A stretch of 62,500 nt of DNA from Symbiodinium natans (GCA_905221605.1 CAJNDS010002222.1:121783-184282); one strand, 5' to 3'. Positions 51,932 to 61,151 are shown, counted from the stretch's first letter. Translations and numbers: made by a program. Notes: generated from the sequence alone by a model not told the origin.

Positions 51932-51997
51932 ATGATTACCCCGGGAGTAGAGAAGCAGCTCAGTGGGCTGCTCCAGAATTTTTCACTGCGGCTGGAG
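51932..51997 (+). CDS. Possible start exon (MITPGVEKQLSGLLQN...)
   Basis: ATG after a CCCTAAA block; MITPGVEKQLSGLLQNFSLR then LE; GAG|GTACAG donor. The frame continues open up to a TTTAGGG block. Confidence 0.4.
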
Positions 51998-52162
51998 GTA
52001 CAGGATTCCTTTCGGGTTTTTGAGCTAAGGTCCGGTCTAGGGTTTAGAGTTTAGGGTTTAGGGGTTATGGGTTTAGGGGTTTGGGGGTTCAGGGGTTGAG
52101 GGTTTAGAGTCTTGGGGTTCCTTCTGTCAAGGTGCAGCTTGGTGTAGCCAGCGTGATGCACG

Positions 52163-52285
52163 TTGCCTGCTGAAGAGTTGGCAAGGCAAGATGGACTCGA
52201 GTTTCGCAAGTGCCTACATGCTGCTGCTGGTGACCCACACTCGCTCCTGAAACCCACCTGCACGCACTTTGCAACACCAAGCCCC
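52163..52285 (+). CDS. Exon candidate (PAEELARQDGLEFRK...)
   Basis: PAEELARQDGLEFRKCLHAA, then AGDPHSLLKPTCTHFAT; open between a TTTAGGG block and a CCCCAAA block. A GT donor is possible after HAAA. Confidence 0.4.
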
Positions 52286-52471
52286 AAACCCCAAACCCCA
52301 AACCCAAACCCCTCAACCCGAAGCCCAAGAAGTCTTCGAGGCAAAGTATAGTTGTAGCTCGTGCCCTAAACCCTAAACCCTGAACCCTAAAACGGTTGAA
52401 GCCCCCATAAGGATCCGAAGAACCACTTTTAAAGCGGGCCTGCCGCTCACGAACCTTCCTGAGCCTACACT

Positions 52472-52570
52472 CCATAAAGTTGGAACATGGTTTAAGGACG
52501 ATTCTGGGATTCCCTTCAGCACCCCTCTTGGGCTATGAGGATAGTGATGTTCCAACTTTTGGGAGTTTGC
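52472..52570 (+). mobile_element. MITE-like element, copy 2
   Basis: ATAAAGTTGGAACATGG...GATGTTCCAACTTTTGGGAG; inverse of 48288-48388. Confidence 0.75.
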
Positions 52571-52885
52571 AAGCCTAAACCCTAAACCCTAAACCCGAAA
52601 CCCTAAACCCTAAACCCGGGCCCCTGAAGAACCTGAAGCCGTCGGCCTTCTGCGGTCTTCAAATTGTGGTCCTTTCTCTGTTAGGGTTTAGGGCTTAGGG
52701 CTTAGGGTTTAGGGTTCAGAGTTTTGCGTTTAAGGATTGAGATTTTGGGGATATCCTTGCGGTTCGTATACTTAGAGCAGAAGCTCAGGCACACCCCTCA
52801 ACCAAAAAGAAGCATGAAAATCCCTAAACCCTAAACCCTAAACCCTAAACCCTAAACCCTAAACCCTAAACCCACACATGGTTAT

Positions 52886-52940
52886 CTCCAGCATGACATG
52901 GCAGATGCGCATGCAAGTGGCCTCCCTTCGGCCCGCACAA
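52886..52940 (+). CDS. Exon candidate, two frames open
   Basis: GGTTATCTCCAG acceptor, then either MTWQMRMQVASLRPAQ or HDMADAHASGLPSART. CCCTAAA lies 5' and TTTAGGG 3'. Confidence 0.35.
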
Positions 52941-52999
52941 GGATGGAGAGCGCCCCGAGCATTTTAAAGGGCTTAGGGTTCAGGGTTTAGTTAGGGTTC

Positions 53000-53232
53000 A
53001 GGGCTTAGGGTTTAGGGTTCAGGGTTTAGTTAGGGTTTAGGGTTTAGGGTTTAGGGTTTAGGGTTTAGGGTTTAGGGTTTAGGGTTTAGGGTTTAGCGTT
53101 TAGGGTTTAGGGTTTAGGGTTTAGGGTTTAGGGTTTAGGGTTTAGGGTTTAGGGTTTAGGGTTTAGGGACGGTTTACGGTTTACTTTTTGCGGTTTACGG
53201 TTTACGGTTTACGGTTTACGGTTTACGGTTTA
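53000..53232. repeat. TTTAGGG array switching to TTTACGG
   Basis: About 24 TTTAGGG units followed by about eight uniform TTTACGG units from 53170. Confidence 0.97.
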
Positions 53233-53387
53233 CGCTCCGAAGCCCTTCTCCCGAGGAATCTGAGAGTTGGACTCGACTCTGGGTCCGTTTGGAAAAGGAG
53301 GTTTAGGGTTTAGGGAGTTTAGGGTTTAGGGTTTAGGGTTCAGGGTTCAGGGTTTAGGGTTTAGGGTTTAGGGTTTAGGGTTTAGGG

Positions 53388-53765
53388 TTTAAAGCACAGC
53401 AAACACGAGCATGCTTTTGACTATCTTATAGTAAAAAATATTTGATGTTGTTGCGTCATGGTTTTTGTTTTTTTTATGCTGTTACAGTGTTTTTGTTATA
53501 TTAGTGTATATTGAGGACTAACATTTCTATCATACTATATTGGTAATTTGTTGTGAAATTCCTGTGACTCATTACACTTTTCTTATTTGATGATATCGTC
53601 TTGTTATTACACATTGTATATGTTGTCGCGTGATATTACTATGTCAGTATTATATTGTTATATTCATATAACCTATACTCTATGATTTCGAATTAGATGA
53701 TACCATTTTGTAATTCCACATTGTAGAATTTGTCGCATCATATAATGTATAGGGGTATGTGAAAG
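53388..53765. other. AT-rich island, possible mobile element
   Basis: About 370 bases that are clearly AT-richer than anything around. The first 83 bases are the inverted copy of 49165-49248. Two internal direct repeats of about 57 bases (about 53583-53640 and 53690-53748) share GATGATA, TTGT.ATT.CACATTGTA and TTGTCGC.TGATAT/TCATAT. No ORF. Clean telomere array on the left. Confidence 0.75.
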
Positions 53766-54191
53766 ACCCATGCAGTTGTTAGGCTTCCCGGCGAGTGGGG
53801 GATAGATGATGTCCCTTTTTGGTAGGTTGAGGACCTCCGCCGGGTTTAGGTTTTAGGGGGTGGGGGGGGGCGTTTTAGGGTTTAGTTTTTTTTGGTTTGG
53901 GGTTTAGCGTTTTTTGCTGTAGTGATCTCTTTGTGGATCTACGGATTGCATGCACTGCAGGGGCTACGAATACAAGTGTGTGTGGAAGAGACAAACCTTA
54001 GACTCTCCCTTGACAGGGTGACTGTTTAGGGTTTAGGGCTAGGATGAGAGTTTAGGGTTTAGGGTTCGGGAACCCTGACTGTGCTAAACCCCGCGAGATT
54101 CCCTGCGGGTTTGTGGGAGGGTGCTTGAACAGAGTTGCGGTCGTAGATGTTGTTGTCTGACTCCGCCCTTCCTCCTGAGACTTCCACGCAG

Positions 54192-54239
54192 GGAACACAG
54201 AGAATCGGGTTAGCAGCTAGTGCTGGAATTCGTATTCTA
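54192..54239 (+). CDS. Exon candidate (GTQRIGLAASAGIRI)
   Basis: Strong acceptor (CTTCCTCCTGAGACTTCCACGCAG), 16 codons into a CCCTAAAA array. Confidence 0.35.
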
Positions 54240-54480
54240 AACCCTAAAACCCGAAAGCCCTAAAACCCTAAAATCCAAAAACCCTAAAATCCTAAAACCC
54301 TAAAACCCTAAGACCCTAAGACCCTAAGACCCTAAGACCCTAAAACCCTAAATCCTAAAACCCTAAAACCCGAAGACCCTAAAACCCTAAACCCCTAAAT
54401 CCTAAAACCCTAAAGCCCTAAAACCCTACAACTCTACAACTCTACAACCCTAAAACCCTAAAACCCTACGACCCTAAGCC
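54238..54480. repeat. CCCTAAAA octamer array with CCCTAAGA variants
   Basis: About 28 units, mostly 8 bases long, unlike the heptamer elsewhere. Confidence 0.95.
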
Positions 54481-54756
54481 TTGTCGGGCAAAAGAACGGG
54501 CACCCTTCTTTGTGCTTATGTTACTGACCTGGTCATGGTTCAGGGTCGTAAGGTTTTTTTCATTTAGTGTTTAGGGGGAGTTTTTAGGGTTGTTGGAGAA
54601 ATAAGGGTTTTAGGGCTTTTAGGGTTGTTAGGTTTCTTAGGGTTCTTAGGGCTTTAGAGTTTTTTTTTTTTTTTTGTGCGTGTGTTTTTTTGTTTTTAAG
54701 GGGTTTAGGGATTTTCTTGCCAACCCCCCCACCCCAGAGAGCTCCAAGTGGAGGCA

Positions 54757-54855
54757 TGAAGACTCGAACCCCTGGGGTTGTGCCCCTAGAGGCTCCCTTT
54801 AATATACTCCGAATGTGGCCCTTATGCTGCCTTAAGGATCCTTAAAAGGGTCCCC
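54757..54855 (+). repeat. Dispersed element, five-copy family, copy 5
   Basis: GACTCGAACCCCTGGGGTTG, then CCCTTTAATATACTCC. Confidence 0.65.
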
Positions 54856-54998
54856 TAAACCCAAGCCTAAGCCCTGAACCCTGAACCCTAAACCCTAAAC
54901 TCGAAACCCTAAACCCTAAAACCCCTAAACCCTAAACCCTAAAAACCCTAAACCCCAAACCCTAAACCCCCAACCCCCTATGATGCAAGTGGAGGAAG

Positions 54999-55090
54999 GC
55001 GCGTGAGCAGCCGGGTCATCAACTTCGATCCAGGATGGGCCGAGAGTGCGATGGGTGCCAGAAGGCTCTCTACACCAGTAACCTTGTGAG
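54999..55090 (+). CDS. Zinc-binding-type exon (GRECDGCQKALY)
   Basis: GGAAG|G acceptor; AREQPGHQLRSRMGRECDGC, then QKALYTSNLV; AG|GT donor, phase 2, where the TTTAGGG array begins. CDGC followed, after splicing, by R-CPGSRYK gives CDGC......RCpg.RYK, like the start of a ZZ-type zinc finger (CDGC..pI.G.RYKC). LIM is an alternative. The remaining Cys pairs were not found. Confidence 0.55.
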
Positions 55091-55192
55091 GTTTAGGGTT
55101 TAGGGTTTAGGGTTTAGAGTTTAGGGTTTAGGGTTTAGGGTAGCCTGGAGTGTAGGACTCCAGTTTTGCTTGATTTGCCCAAAACGTTGTAG

Positions 55193-55215
55193 GTGTCCTG
55201 GCAGTCGTTACAAAG
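55193..55215 (+). CDS. Short exon continuing the zinc-binding motif (CPGSRYK)
   Basis: GTTGTAG|G to AG|GT, one split base at each side, in phase with the exon at 54999. Confidence 0.45.
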
Positions 55216-55244
55216 GTATCTAGAGCGAACCCAAAACACCAAAA

Positions 55245-55340
55245 CTCTTCTCTCTCCCTCTCACTCTATCTTTTTTTGTTTCTCTCTCTCTCTCTCTCTC
55301 TGTTTTTGTTTTGTTCCTCTCTCTCTCTCTCTCTCTTCAT
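55245..55340 (+). repeat. (TC)n tract ahead of an exon
   Basis: Two (CT)n runs; their position suggests use as a polypyrimidine tract. Confidence 0.85.
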
Positions 55341-55399
55341 GTGTTTTTGTATGTGTTTGTTGTTGAAATGGGAGCCAAATGACAAGAGCTGCAGCACTC

Positions 55400-55553
55400 G
55401 CCGCCCTCGCGGCATTCATCTCAAGAGGGTCGTTCGCAAACCACGGGGTTTGTGTTTTAGGGTGCTTAGGTGCGAGAACATTGCCGAAGCCGAGGGAAGG
55501 AGCATTTGAAAGCTTCGGCGCAGGGGGCAGCTTGCTTGGGGCGCGCTCATGAA
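55400..55553 (+). CDS. Exon region with several open frames
   Basis: All three + frames and one minus frame are open over about 100-150 bases. The + frame in phase with 55215 reads LAALAAFISRGSFANHGVCV..., to TGA at about 55553. Another reads CSTRRPRGIHLKRVVRKPRG..., to TGA at 55509. Coding is likely; the frame is undecided. Confidence 0.4.
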
Positions 55554-55818
55554 CCATGCAAAACCCTATACTGAACTCCTCTTCCTTGACATACAGCGTT
55601 AAATCTCCCCCCCCCCCTCCTGTCATCTTCATCGCCACCCCACTCCCTGATATCAACTATGCCCATTGTCGTATATGATAAGACGTGTCTTCTAGCCTTC
55701 TGCGGGACATTTATCATGAGGGGGTAGCTTAGCATCAATGGGCGTATGGGAGAGAGCCGCCACCCGGCTCATGTAAGACGTACAAGCTCTCGAGGGCCTT
55801 TCTCGGTAAGATGTTAGG

Positions 55819-55866
55819 ATGCAGTCCAAAAGACAAAGCAGCATTGTTCGCTTTTCAAAGCAAGGG
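55819..55866 (+). CDS. Possible start exon (MQSKRQSSIVRFSKQ)
   Basis: TGTTAG|G, then ATG; 16 basic codons up to a TTTAGGG array. Confidence 0.3.
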
Positions 55867-55950
55867 TTTAGGGTTTAGGGTTTAGGGTTTAGGGTTTAGG
55901 GTTTAGGGTTTAGGGTTTAGGGTTTAGGGTTTAGGGTTTAGGGTTTAGGG
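55863..55950. repeat. TTTAGGG array
   Basis: About 12 units. Confidence 0.95.
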
Positions 55951-56002
55951 GTAAGGGGCCACTAGCTGAACTTTAAACATTTTTGGTTTCCGTGTTTCGC
56001 AG

Positions 56003-56094
56003 GAATGTTAAAGTGTAACCCTTTTTCTTCTTTGGTGTTAGAGAAGTATGTTTCCTCAACCCTGCACCTTCAACTCCAAAGCCCGAAGCTCTAA
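56003..56094 (+). CDS. Exon candidate (LKCNPFSSLVLEKYVS...)
   Basis: T-rich acceptor (GGTTTCCGTGTTTCGCAG|G); MLKCNPFSSLVLEKYVSS then TLHLQLQSPKL and TAA. Confidence 0.45.
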
Positions 56095-56158
56095 ACCCTA
56101 AACCCTAAACCCTAAACCCTAAACCCTAAACCCTAAACACCAGACCCAAGAGAATCAG

Positions 56159-56233
56159 GCTTGGGTGTGTCTGCCCCGCTTATGAGCTTCCAGGAGCCAG
56201 GAAGGGGATCCGCATTAGCAAGCACTGCACACC
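56159..56233 (+). CDS. Exon candidate, Cys-rich (LGCVCPAYELPGARKG...)
   Basis: AATCAG|G acceptor; LGCVCPAYELPGARKGIRIS then KHCTPEN; GC donor possible. Lies between two CCCTAAA arrays. Confidence 0.5.
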
Positions 56234-56250
56234 TGAAAACGCCCGAGCAC

Positions 56251-56330
56251 CCCAAACCCTAAACCCTAAACCCTAAACCCTAAACCCTAAACCCTAAACC
56301 CTAAACCCTAAACCCTAAACCCTAAACCCC
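56251..56330. repeat. CCCTAAA array
   Basis: About 11 units. Confidence 0.95.
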
Positions 56331-56350
56331 CGAAACCCTGGCAACCTTAG

Positions 56351-56397
56351 AAGCCCTGGCAGACTTTAAGTCCTGTCAACCTAACAGCTTCAGCTTT
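56351..56397 (+). CDS. Exon candidate (ALADFKSCQPNSFSF)
   Basis: CTTAG acceptor; ALADFKSCQPNSFSF; GA donor. pNsfsF recalls a PPR unit. Confidence 0.4.
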
Positions 56398-56481
56398 GAA
56401 ACCCTAAACCCTAAACCCTAAACCCTAAATCCTAAACCCCAACGCCTTAAGACCCAAAGACCTAAAAGACCCTAGAGCAAG

Positions 56482-56539
56482 GCCTCTGAGGGATCCGCTA
56501 CAGGAATACCAGATCGTCAAGAAAAGGGCTGATGACTAG
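56482..56539 (+). CDS. Stop exon (PLRDPLQEYQIVKKRADD)
   Basis: AGCAAG|G acceptor; 18 codons, TAG at 56537-56539, TTTAGGG array directly after. Confidence 0.5.
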
Positions 56540-56711
56540 GGTTTAGGGTTTAGGGTTCAGGGTTCAGGGTTCAGGGTTTAGGGTTTAGGGTTTAGGGTTT
56601 AGGGTTTAGGGTTTAGGGTTTGGTTTAGGGTTTAGGGTTTAGGGACTTGATGCTTGCTGGTTACCTTGCTAGCGGGAAATAAGGAATAGGGCTCAGGGTC
56701 ACCCCATTCAG

Positions 56712-56787
56712 GGAGTGTGTCGGGTGTGGGGGCACCTAAATTCCCTGCTGGAAGCCCTCCTGAACCATAAAGACTCGCAAGTGGCAG
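56712..56787 (+). CDS. Gene 56712-58057, exon 1 seen (GVCRVWGHLNSLLEAL...)
   Basis: CCCATTCAG|G acceptor; GVCRVWGHLNSLLEALLNHK then DSQVA; AG|GTAAAC donor, phase 1. Confidence 0.6.
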
Positions 56788-56933
56788 GTAAACCCTAAAT
56801 CCTAAACCCTAAACCCTAAACCCTATAAACTATAAACCCTAAACCCTAAACGTGTCGTCTGCGGGCTCCTGGAAGCGTCCTAGGATTTTAGGATGAAGTA
56901 TGTGCAGCTCTGAAAACTGTGGTCCCTTTGTAG

Positions 56934-56972
56934 ATGCCCTAAGTCCGCGCTGGGTCCGAGTGAGAATACAAG
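56934..56972 (+). CDS. Gene 56712-58057, next exon (ALSPRWVRVRIQ)
   Basis: GTCCCTTTGTAG acceptor; AG|GT donor where TTTAGGG starts. Phase fits (G + AT = Asp). Confidence 0.6.
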
Positions 56973-57078
56973 GTTAGGGTTTAGGGTTTAGGGTTTAGGG
57001 TTTGGGGTTTGGGGTTTGGGGTTAGAGGGGACTGCAATTTCGAGAGCCGTGCATATGGCTTGTCGCCTTGTCTCACAG

Positions 57079-57107
57079 CGGCGGGCGCCTCTCGGACGGA
57101 TTCTGCA
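57079..57107 (+). CDS. Gene 56712-58057, next exon (AGASRTDSA)
   Basis: Strong acceptor (GTCGCCTTGTCTCACAG); GC donor; phase 1 to 0. Confidence 0.5.
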
Positions 57108-57204
57108 GCTAGGGGTTTTAGGGTTTAGGGTTTAGGGTTTAGGGTTTAGGGTTTAGGGTTTAGGGTTTAGGGTTTAGGGTTTAGGGGGCTTCGTGCGGTC
57201 TGAG

Positions 57205-57249
57205 GCCTACAGTGCTCCCTCGAGCCATAAGACCCTTAGGCCCGCAAAG
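57205..57249 (+). CDS. Gene 56712-58057, next exon (AYSAPSSHKTLRPAK)
   Basis: CTGAG|G to AAG|GT, 15 whole codons. The intron before it is essentially one TTTAGGG array. Confidence 0.55.
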
Positions 57250-57539
57250 GTGACCCCCTTACCGCCTAAACCCTCAAACAAAAACAACCCCCAATCCCTG
57301 ACCTCTAGGGTTTAGGATTTAGGGTTTAGGGTTTCGGGTTTAGGGTCCTAAGCCCTAAACCCTAAACCCGAAACCCCAAACCCTTAACGCTTCAAACCCT
57401 AGGCCCTAAACCCTAAACCCCAATGTGACTTGCTTTGCGGCAAAAGCCCACTAGGAGCCCGGATCCCCAAGTATGCTTTTGTGTATAGACCCTAACCCTA
57501 AACCCTAAACCCTAAACCCTAAACCGGTCTATGGTTGAA

Positions 57540-57599
57540 AGGTGGCGGCCCACTAGAAGGAACACTCTGGGAAGTCTGATATGGGGCCGAGAGGCGCGG
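57540..57599 (+). CDS. Exon candidate (WRPTRRNTLGSLIWGR...)
   Basis: GAAAG|G; WRPTRRNTLGSLIWGREAR. It would be only 32 bases from the next exon, so it is probably an alternative to it. Confidence 0.35.
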
Positions 57600-57631
57600 G
57601 TGCCAGTTCTTCTCACTTGCTGTGCGTGTAG

Positions 57632-57679
57632 ATGCTGAAACACACATCTCTGCGTTCCGAAAGACGATATCGACTTAAG
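57632..57679 (+). CDS. Gene 56712-58057, next exon (MLKHTSLRSERRYRLK)
   Basis: Strong acceptor (TTCTTCTCACTTGCTGTGCGTGTAG); AG|GA donor. Basic. Confidence 0.5.
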
Positions 57680-57945
57680 GAGTCCAAAGGAGGGACGCTT
57701 GTAAGGGACCCTAAGCCCTAAACCCTAAACCCTAAACCCTAAACCCTAAACTGGGGATGAAACATATTGGGGGGTGGTGGGATGTAGGGTCCTTTGTTGG
57801 GGTGCACTCCTTGGATCCCTTATTTGACCGCCTTGCATATGCACGAGAAAAGAGTGTGTCAGGGCTTTGAGTCCTCCCGAGTCCCCAATACCCCCGTGGC
57901 GCGCTCAGGATTCACGGGCTCGGGTGTATCTAAGGGTATTTTCAG

Positions 57946-58057
57946 GGGCCGCGCCCATATGCGGGCAGCGCAGGCAGAAGCTCGAGGAGAGTTGTTCTGC
58001 AAACCGGGAAGGGGCACGCGCTTGGCGTGCGTCCTTCACGATGGGTCAGCTGTATAG
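57946..58057 (+). CDS. Gene 56712-58057, stop exon
   Basis: TTTTCAG|G; GRAHMRAAQAEARGELFCK, then PGRGTRLACVLHDGSAV and TAG. Phase to the previous exon is not resolved. Confidence 0.5.
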
Positions 58058-58129
58058 GCTTTCATAGTCGGAACGGGTTTGGCGACAGAGGGAAAAGCTT
58101 ATGCACGTGTGGGCCGCCGTGTCATCCAA

Positions 58130-58235
58130 GGCCGGAGCCGCTGATGCTCATGATGCGCGCCCGGCATCCCGGACTGGGGCCGCTGATGCTCCTGATGCGC
58201 ACTGAACCCGCTGATGCTCATGATGCGCTCCAGTT
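58130..58235 (+). repeat. Imperfect tandem repeat (CCGCTGATGCTCATGATGCGC)
   Basis: Three copies with different spacers. A 118-codon ORF crosses it (58027-58383, with GAKKQPMTLSGLAAGGAV); coding is unproven. Confidence 0.7.
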
Positions 58236-58684
58236 GGGGGATATCCCACTTGGCGCAAAAAAGCAGCCCATGACCCTGTCAGGCCTTGCAGCCGGGGGGG
58301 CGGTGAGGGGGGGGTGGTGGGGTGGCAGGGTTTGGGGCACTGAACCCTTCAAACACTTCGTTTCAAGGTACAGGCTGGGGTAGGGGACCTCTTAAAGGTA
58401 AAGGGTAGGCTGGGTACAGGGTACAGGGATGCATTGGAGCCCTCAGAACACTTCATTTCAAGTGAGGTGGTGGGGGCGCTGCCATAAAAGGTAGGGGGAT
58501 ACGGGCCCTGAAAATGGTCCCTTGCCATTCAAGGGTTCTGAAGGGTGTATAAGGTGTATATAGGTCCCCTTTTAAGGGCTCATATTGAAGGGGCCCTGTC
58601 ACTCCCCTTAAAGTCTAGAGTTCAGGACCCCGAATCGAGCCAGGCCCCTACACAAGCCCCTATACCTATACTCTATTGGGTCGA

Positions 58685-58935
58685 AAAGCCCTAAATCCTA
58701 GACCCTAAACCGTAAACCCTAAACCCTCAACCCTAAACAGTAAAAAACCTTAAACCCTAAATAAACCCTACACCCTGAACCCTGAACCCTGAACCCTGAA
58801 CCCTACCCTAAACCCTAAACCCTAAACCCTAAACCCTAAACCCTAAACCCTAAACCCTAAACCCAAAACCCAAAACCCTAAACCCTAAACCCTAAACCCT
58901 AAACCCTAAACCCTAAACCCTAAACCCTAAACCCT
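58685..58935. repeat. CCCTAAA/CCCTGAA array
   Basis: About 30 units ending 36 bases before an exon acceptor. No gene is seen from 58390 to 58680. Confidence 0.95.
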
Positions 58936-58971
58936 CCCTCCTCCTCCCTGCCGCCGGCTCGAGCGCCGCAG

Positions 58972-59038
58972 GCGCACAGGCACCATGTCTGGGGGACACC
59001 CGGGGCTTCAGATCCTAGCAGCCCGTGGCTTGCGCAAG
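58972..59038 (+). CDS. Gene 58972-60812, exon (AHRHHVWGTPGASDP...)
   Basis: Very pyrimidine-rich acceptor (CCTCCCTCCTCCTCCCTGCC...CGCAG|G); 22 codons (AHRHHVWGTPGASDPSSP, WLAQ); AG|GA donor at the TTTAGGG junction. Confidence 0.6.
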
Positions 59039-60812
59039 GATTTAGGGTTTAGGGTTTAGGGTTTAGGGTTTAGGGTTTAGGGTTTAGGGTTTAGGGCTTA
59101 GGGAACCCAATGGCCCCAACCTCTACAGAGTCACTTCGACCAGACGCACTTAAAGAGGTCCCAGACGTTGGACCTGTGGTGATATGCCTTGCTGGTAATG
59201 CTGCTCCCGTGACAAGGCCCTTGTTTCAGCGGCGCCGGGTCCGGGGAGTTCAGGTCGGGGTGTAGGGTTTAGGGTTTAGGGTTTAGGGTTCAGGGTTTAG
59301 GGTTTTTTAGGGTGTAGGGTTTAGGGTTTAGGGTGTAGGGTTTGGGGTGAATACCTGTTGCGTGGTACCGTTCATGGCTTGCGCAGCCGGGTATCTGAAC
59401 GTGAGGGACGGGGGAGCCTCGGTATCTCATGCCGCCATCCCCGTGAAGAGCGTCCCAGCACGACATATCTATCCGGGACTGCATCACGGTCCCGAAATCC
59501 TAGCAACCAACCCTCAACCCTGAACCCTGAACCTTGAACCCTAAACCCTAAACCCTAAACCCCAAACCCCAAACCCCAAACCCCAAACCATACTAGTGCT
59601 TAAGCCAAGAAGGAGTTGACGGGTCCAGGATTTAGGGTTTAAGGGCTTTGGGTTTTAAGGATTTCAGGTTTAGGCTTCGAGGGGATCTTGTATTTGGGGG
59701 CACGTCCCAAAACAAAATACCGGTAGGCGAGAGGCTTCTCGAATCTCAGGACACTAACATGCGAACTCTATGCCCTAAACCCTAAACCCTAAACCCCAAA
59801 CCCTAAACCCTAAACCCCAAACCCTAAACCCCTGGATCCTCAACCCAAAGAGCTTTAGGATCTTCGCGGGTATCGGGTGCTTTCCCAGACCAGTTTCTGC
59901 TGCCCATGCAATTTGAAGTTGGGGAGGCTGCAAGCCCTGAAGCCACGAAGACCCAGGGGGCTCAGGGTTTGGTGTTCAACCCTGAGCCCAAAACCCGAAA
60001 CCCAAAACCCTGAACCCTAAACCCTAAACCCTAAACCTTAAGCCCTAAACCCTGAACCCTGAACCCTAAACCCTAAACCTTAAACCCTAAACCCTAGGGA
60101 TTTGGAGTTGAGGGCTGCGGGGCCTCGGACTTTTCGGCAATGTCCCCCGTGCCAGGCTCAATGGGATCAGGAAACAGCAGCTGCAGTACATGCAGGCAGG
60201 GGGCCGGTTTGGGGGTTAGGGTTTAGGGTTTAGGGTTTAGGGTTTAGGGTTTAGGGTTTAGGGTTTAGGGTTTAGGGTTTTGGTGGAAAAGATGTACATG
60301 CATGGTTGAACCTCAACCCGGCAATCCTTGTTTTTCTTGATCCTAAACCCCTAAGCAGCTGACGCTCAAAACCTTCGAAACCCTTCGTGCTCCGTGACGC
60401 TCGACCATGTGCTGCCTCCTGAGCACATTCCGATCCCGCTATACCCTAAACTCTAAACCCTGAATCCTAAACCCTAAACCCTAAACCCTAAACCCTAAAC
60501 CCTAAACCCTAAACCCTAAACCCTAAACCCTAAACCCTAAACCCTAAACCCTAAACCCTAAACCCTAAACCCTAAACCCTAACCCTAAACCCTGAATCCT
60601 GAACCCTAAACCCTAAACCCTAAACCCTAAACTCTAAATCCTAAATCCTAAACCCTAAACCCTAAACCCTAAACCCTAAACCCTAAACCCTAAACCCTAA
60701 ACCCTAAACCCTAAACCCTAAACCCTAAACCCTAAACCCTAAACCCTAAACCCTAACCCCCCTGGACTTCCCAATCGGCCTCAGGGACGACGTCGCGAAC
60801 GTGGGGAGCTGA
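58972..60812 (+). CDS. Multi-exon gene, unknown protein
   Basis: Hand-spliced: 58972-59038, 59129-59216, 59387-about 59506, possible 59727-59749, 59889-about 59964, 60156-60206, 60785-60812 (TGA). Phases agree at the first two joins and the last. Introns hold TTTAGGG next to donors and, before the last exon, a 300-base CCCTAAA array. The peptide pieces (for example PDALKEVPDVGPVVICLAGN, FLLPMQFEVGEAASPEATK, NGIRKQQLQYMQAGG) match no family I know. The upstream start is not identified. Confidence 0.55.
59129..59216 (+). CDS. Gene 58972-60812, exon (SLRPDALKEVPDVGP...)
   Basis: CAACCTCTACAG acceptor; SLRPDALKEVPDVGPVVICL then AGNAAPVT; AG|GC donor. Phase fits (G + AG = Glu). Confidence 0.6.
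59387..59506 (+). CDS. Gene 58972-60812, exon (RVSEREGRGSLGISC...)
   Basis: TTGCGCAG acceptor; RVSEREGRGSLGISCRHP, then REERPSTTYLSGTASRSRN. Only open + frame, in phase. A minus ORF overlaps. Confidence 0.45.
59727..59749 (+). CDS. Very short exon candidate (ARGFSNL)
   Basis: GGTAG|G to AG|GA. Confidence 0.3.
59889..59964 (+). CDS. Gene 58972-60812, exon (QFLLPMQFEVGEAAS...)
   Basis: GTGCTTTCCCAG acceptor; QFLLPMQFEVGEAASPEATK then TQGAQ. Confidence 0.5.
60156..60206 (+). CDS. Gene 58972-60812, exon (LNGIRKQQLQYMQAGG)
   Basis: GTCCCCCGTGCCAG|G acceptor; GT donor at the TTTAGGG block, phase 2. Confidence 0.55.
60440..60757. repeat. Longest CCCTAAA array of the window
   Basis: About 45 units with a few CCCTGAAT/CTCTAAAT variants, ending 28 bases before the acceptor at 60784. 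Confidence 0.97.
60785..60812 (+). CDS. Gene 58972-60812, stop exon (DDVANVGS)
   Basis: Pyrimidine-rich acceptor (GGACTTCCCAATCGGCCTCAG|G); phase fits (CG + G = Arg); TGA at 60810-60812. Confidence 0.5.
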
Positions 60813-60899
60813 GAAGGGCTGCTTTCGGACTTTAAGGTTCGGGGCCTAAAAAAACACCCCAAACCCTAAACCATAAACCCTAAATTCCCACCCAGGCCT

Positions 60900-60980
60900 G
60901 GGGGAAGGGGGGAGGTGGGGGGGGGGGGGAGGGCATGGCGGGCTGGAAAAGGGAAAAGGGGGGGGGGGGGGGGGGGGTAG
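60900..60980 (+). repeat. Poly-G rich tract
   Basis: Two G runs between genes. Confidence 0.9.
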
Positions 60981-61084
60981 GACCCTAGACCCTAGATCCA
61001 GTTTAAAAGCGACTTGATCTTTGTTCTTTTGCCCTGAATCCCCTATATAATCCTGATAACGCCATGAGCGTGTGATTGTTACAG

Positions 61085-61151
61085 AGCCCCCAAACCTGCC
61101 CCAGTCCATGCCCTGACGCAAAACGCCATCAAAGCCTGGTGGAACCTGAAG
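61085..61151 (+). CDS. Gene 61085-62457, exon (APVHALTQNAIKAWW...)
   Basis: GATTGTTACAG acceptor; APKPAPVHALTQNAIKAWWN then LK; AG|GC donor. Another frame is open. Confidence 0.5.
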
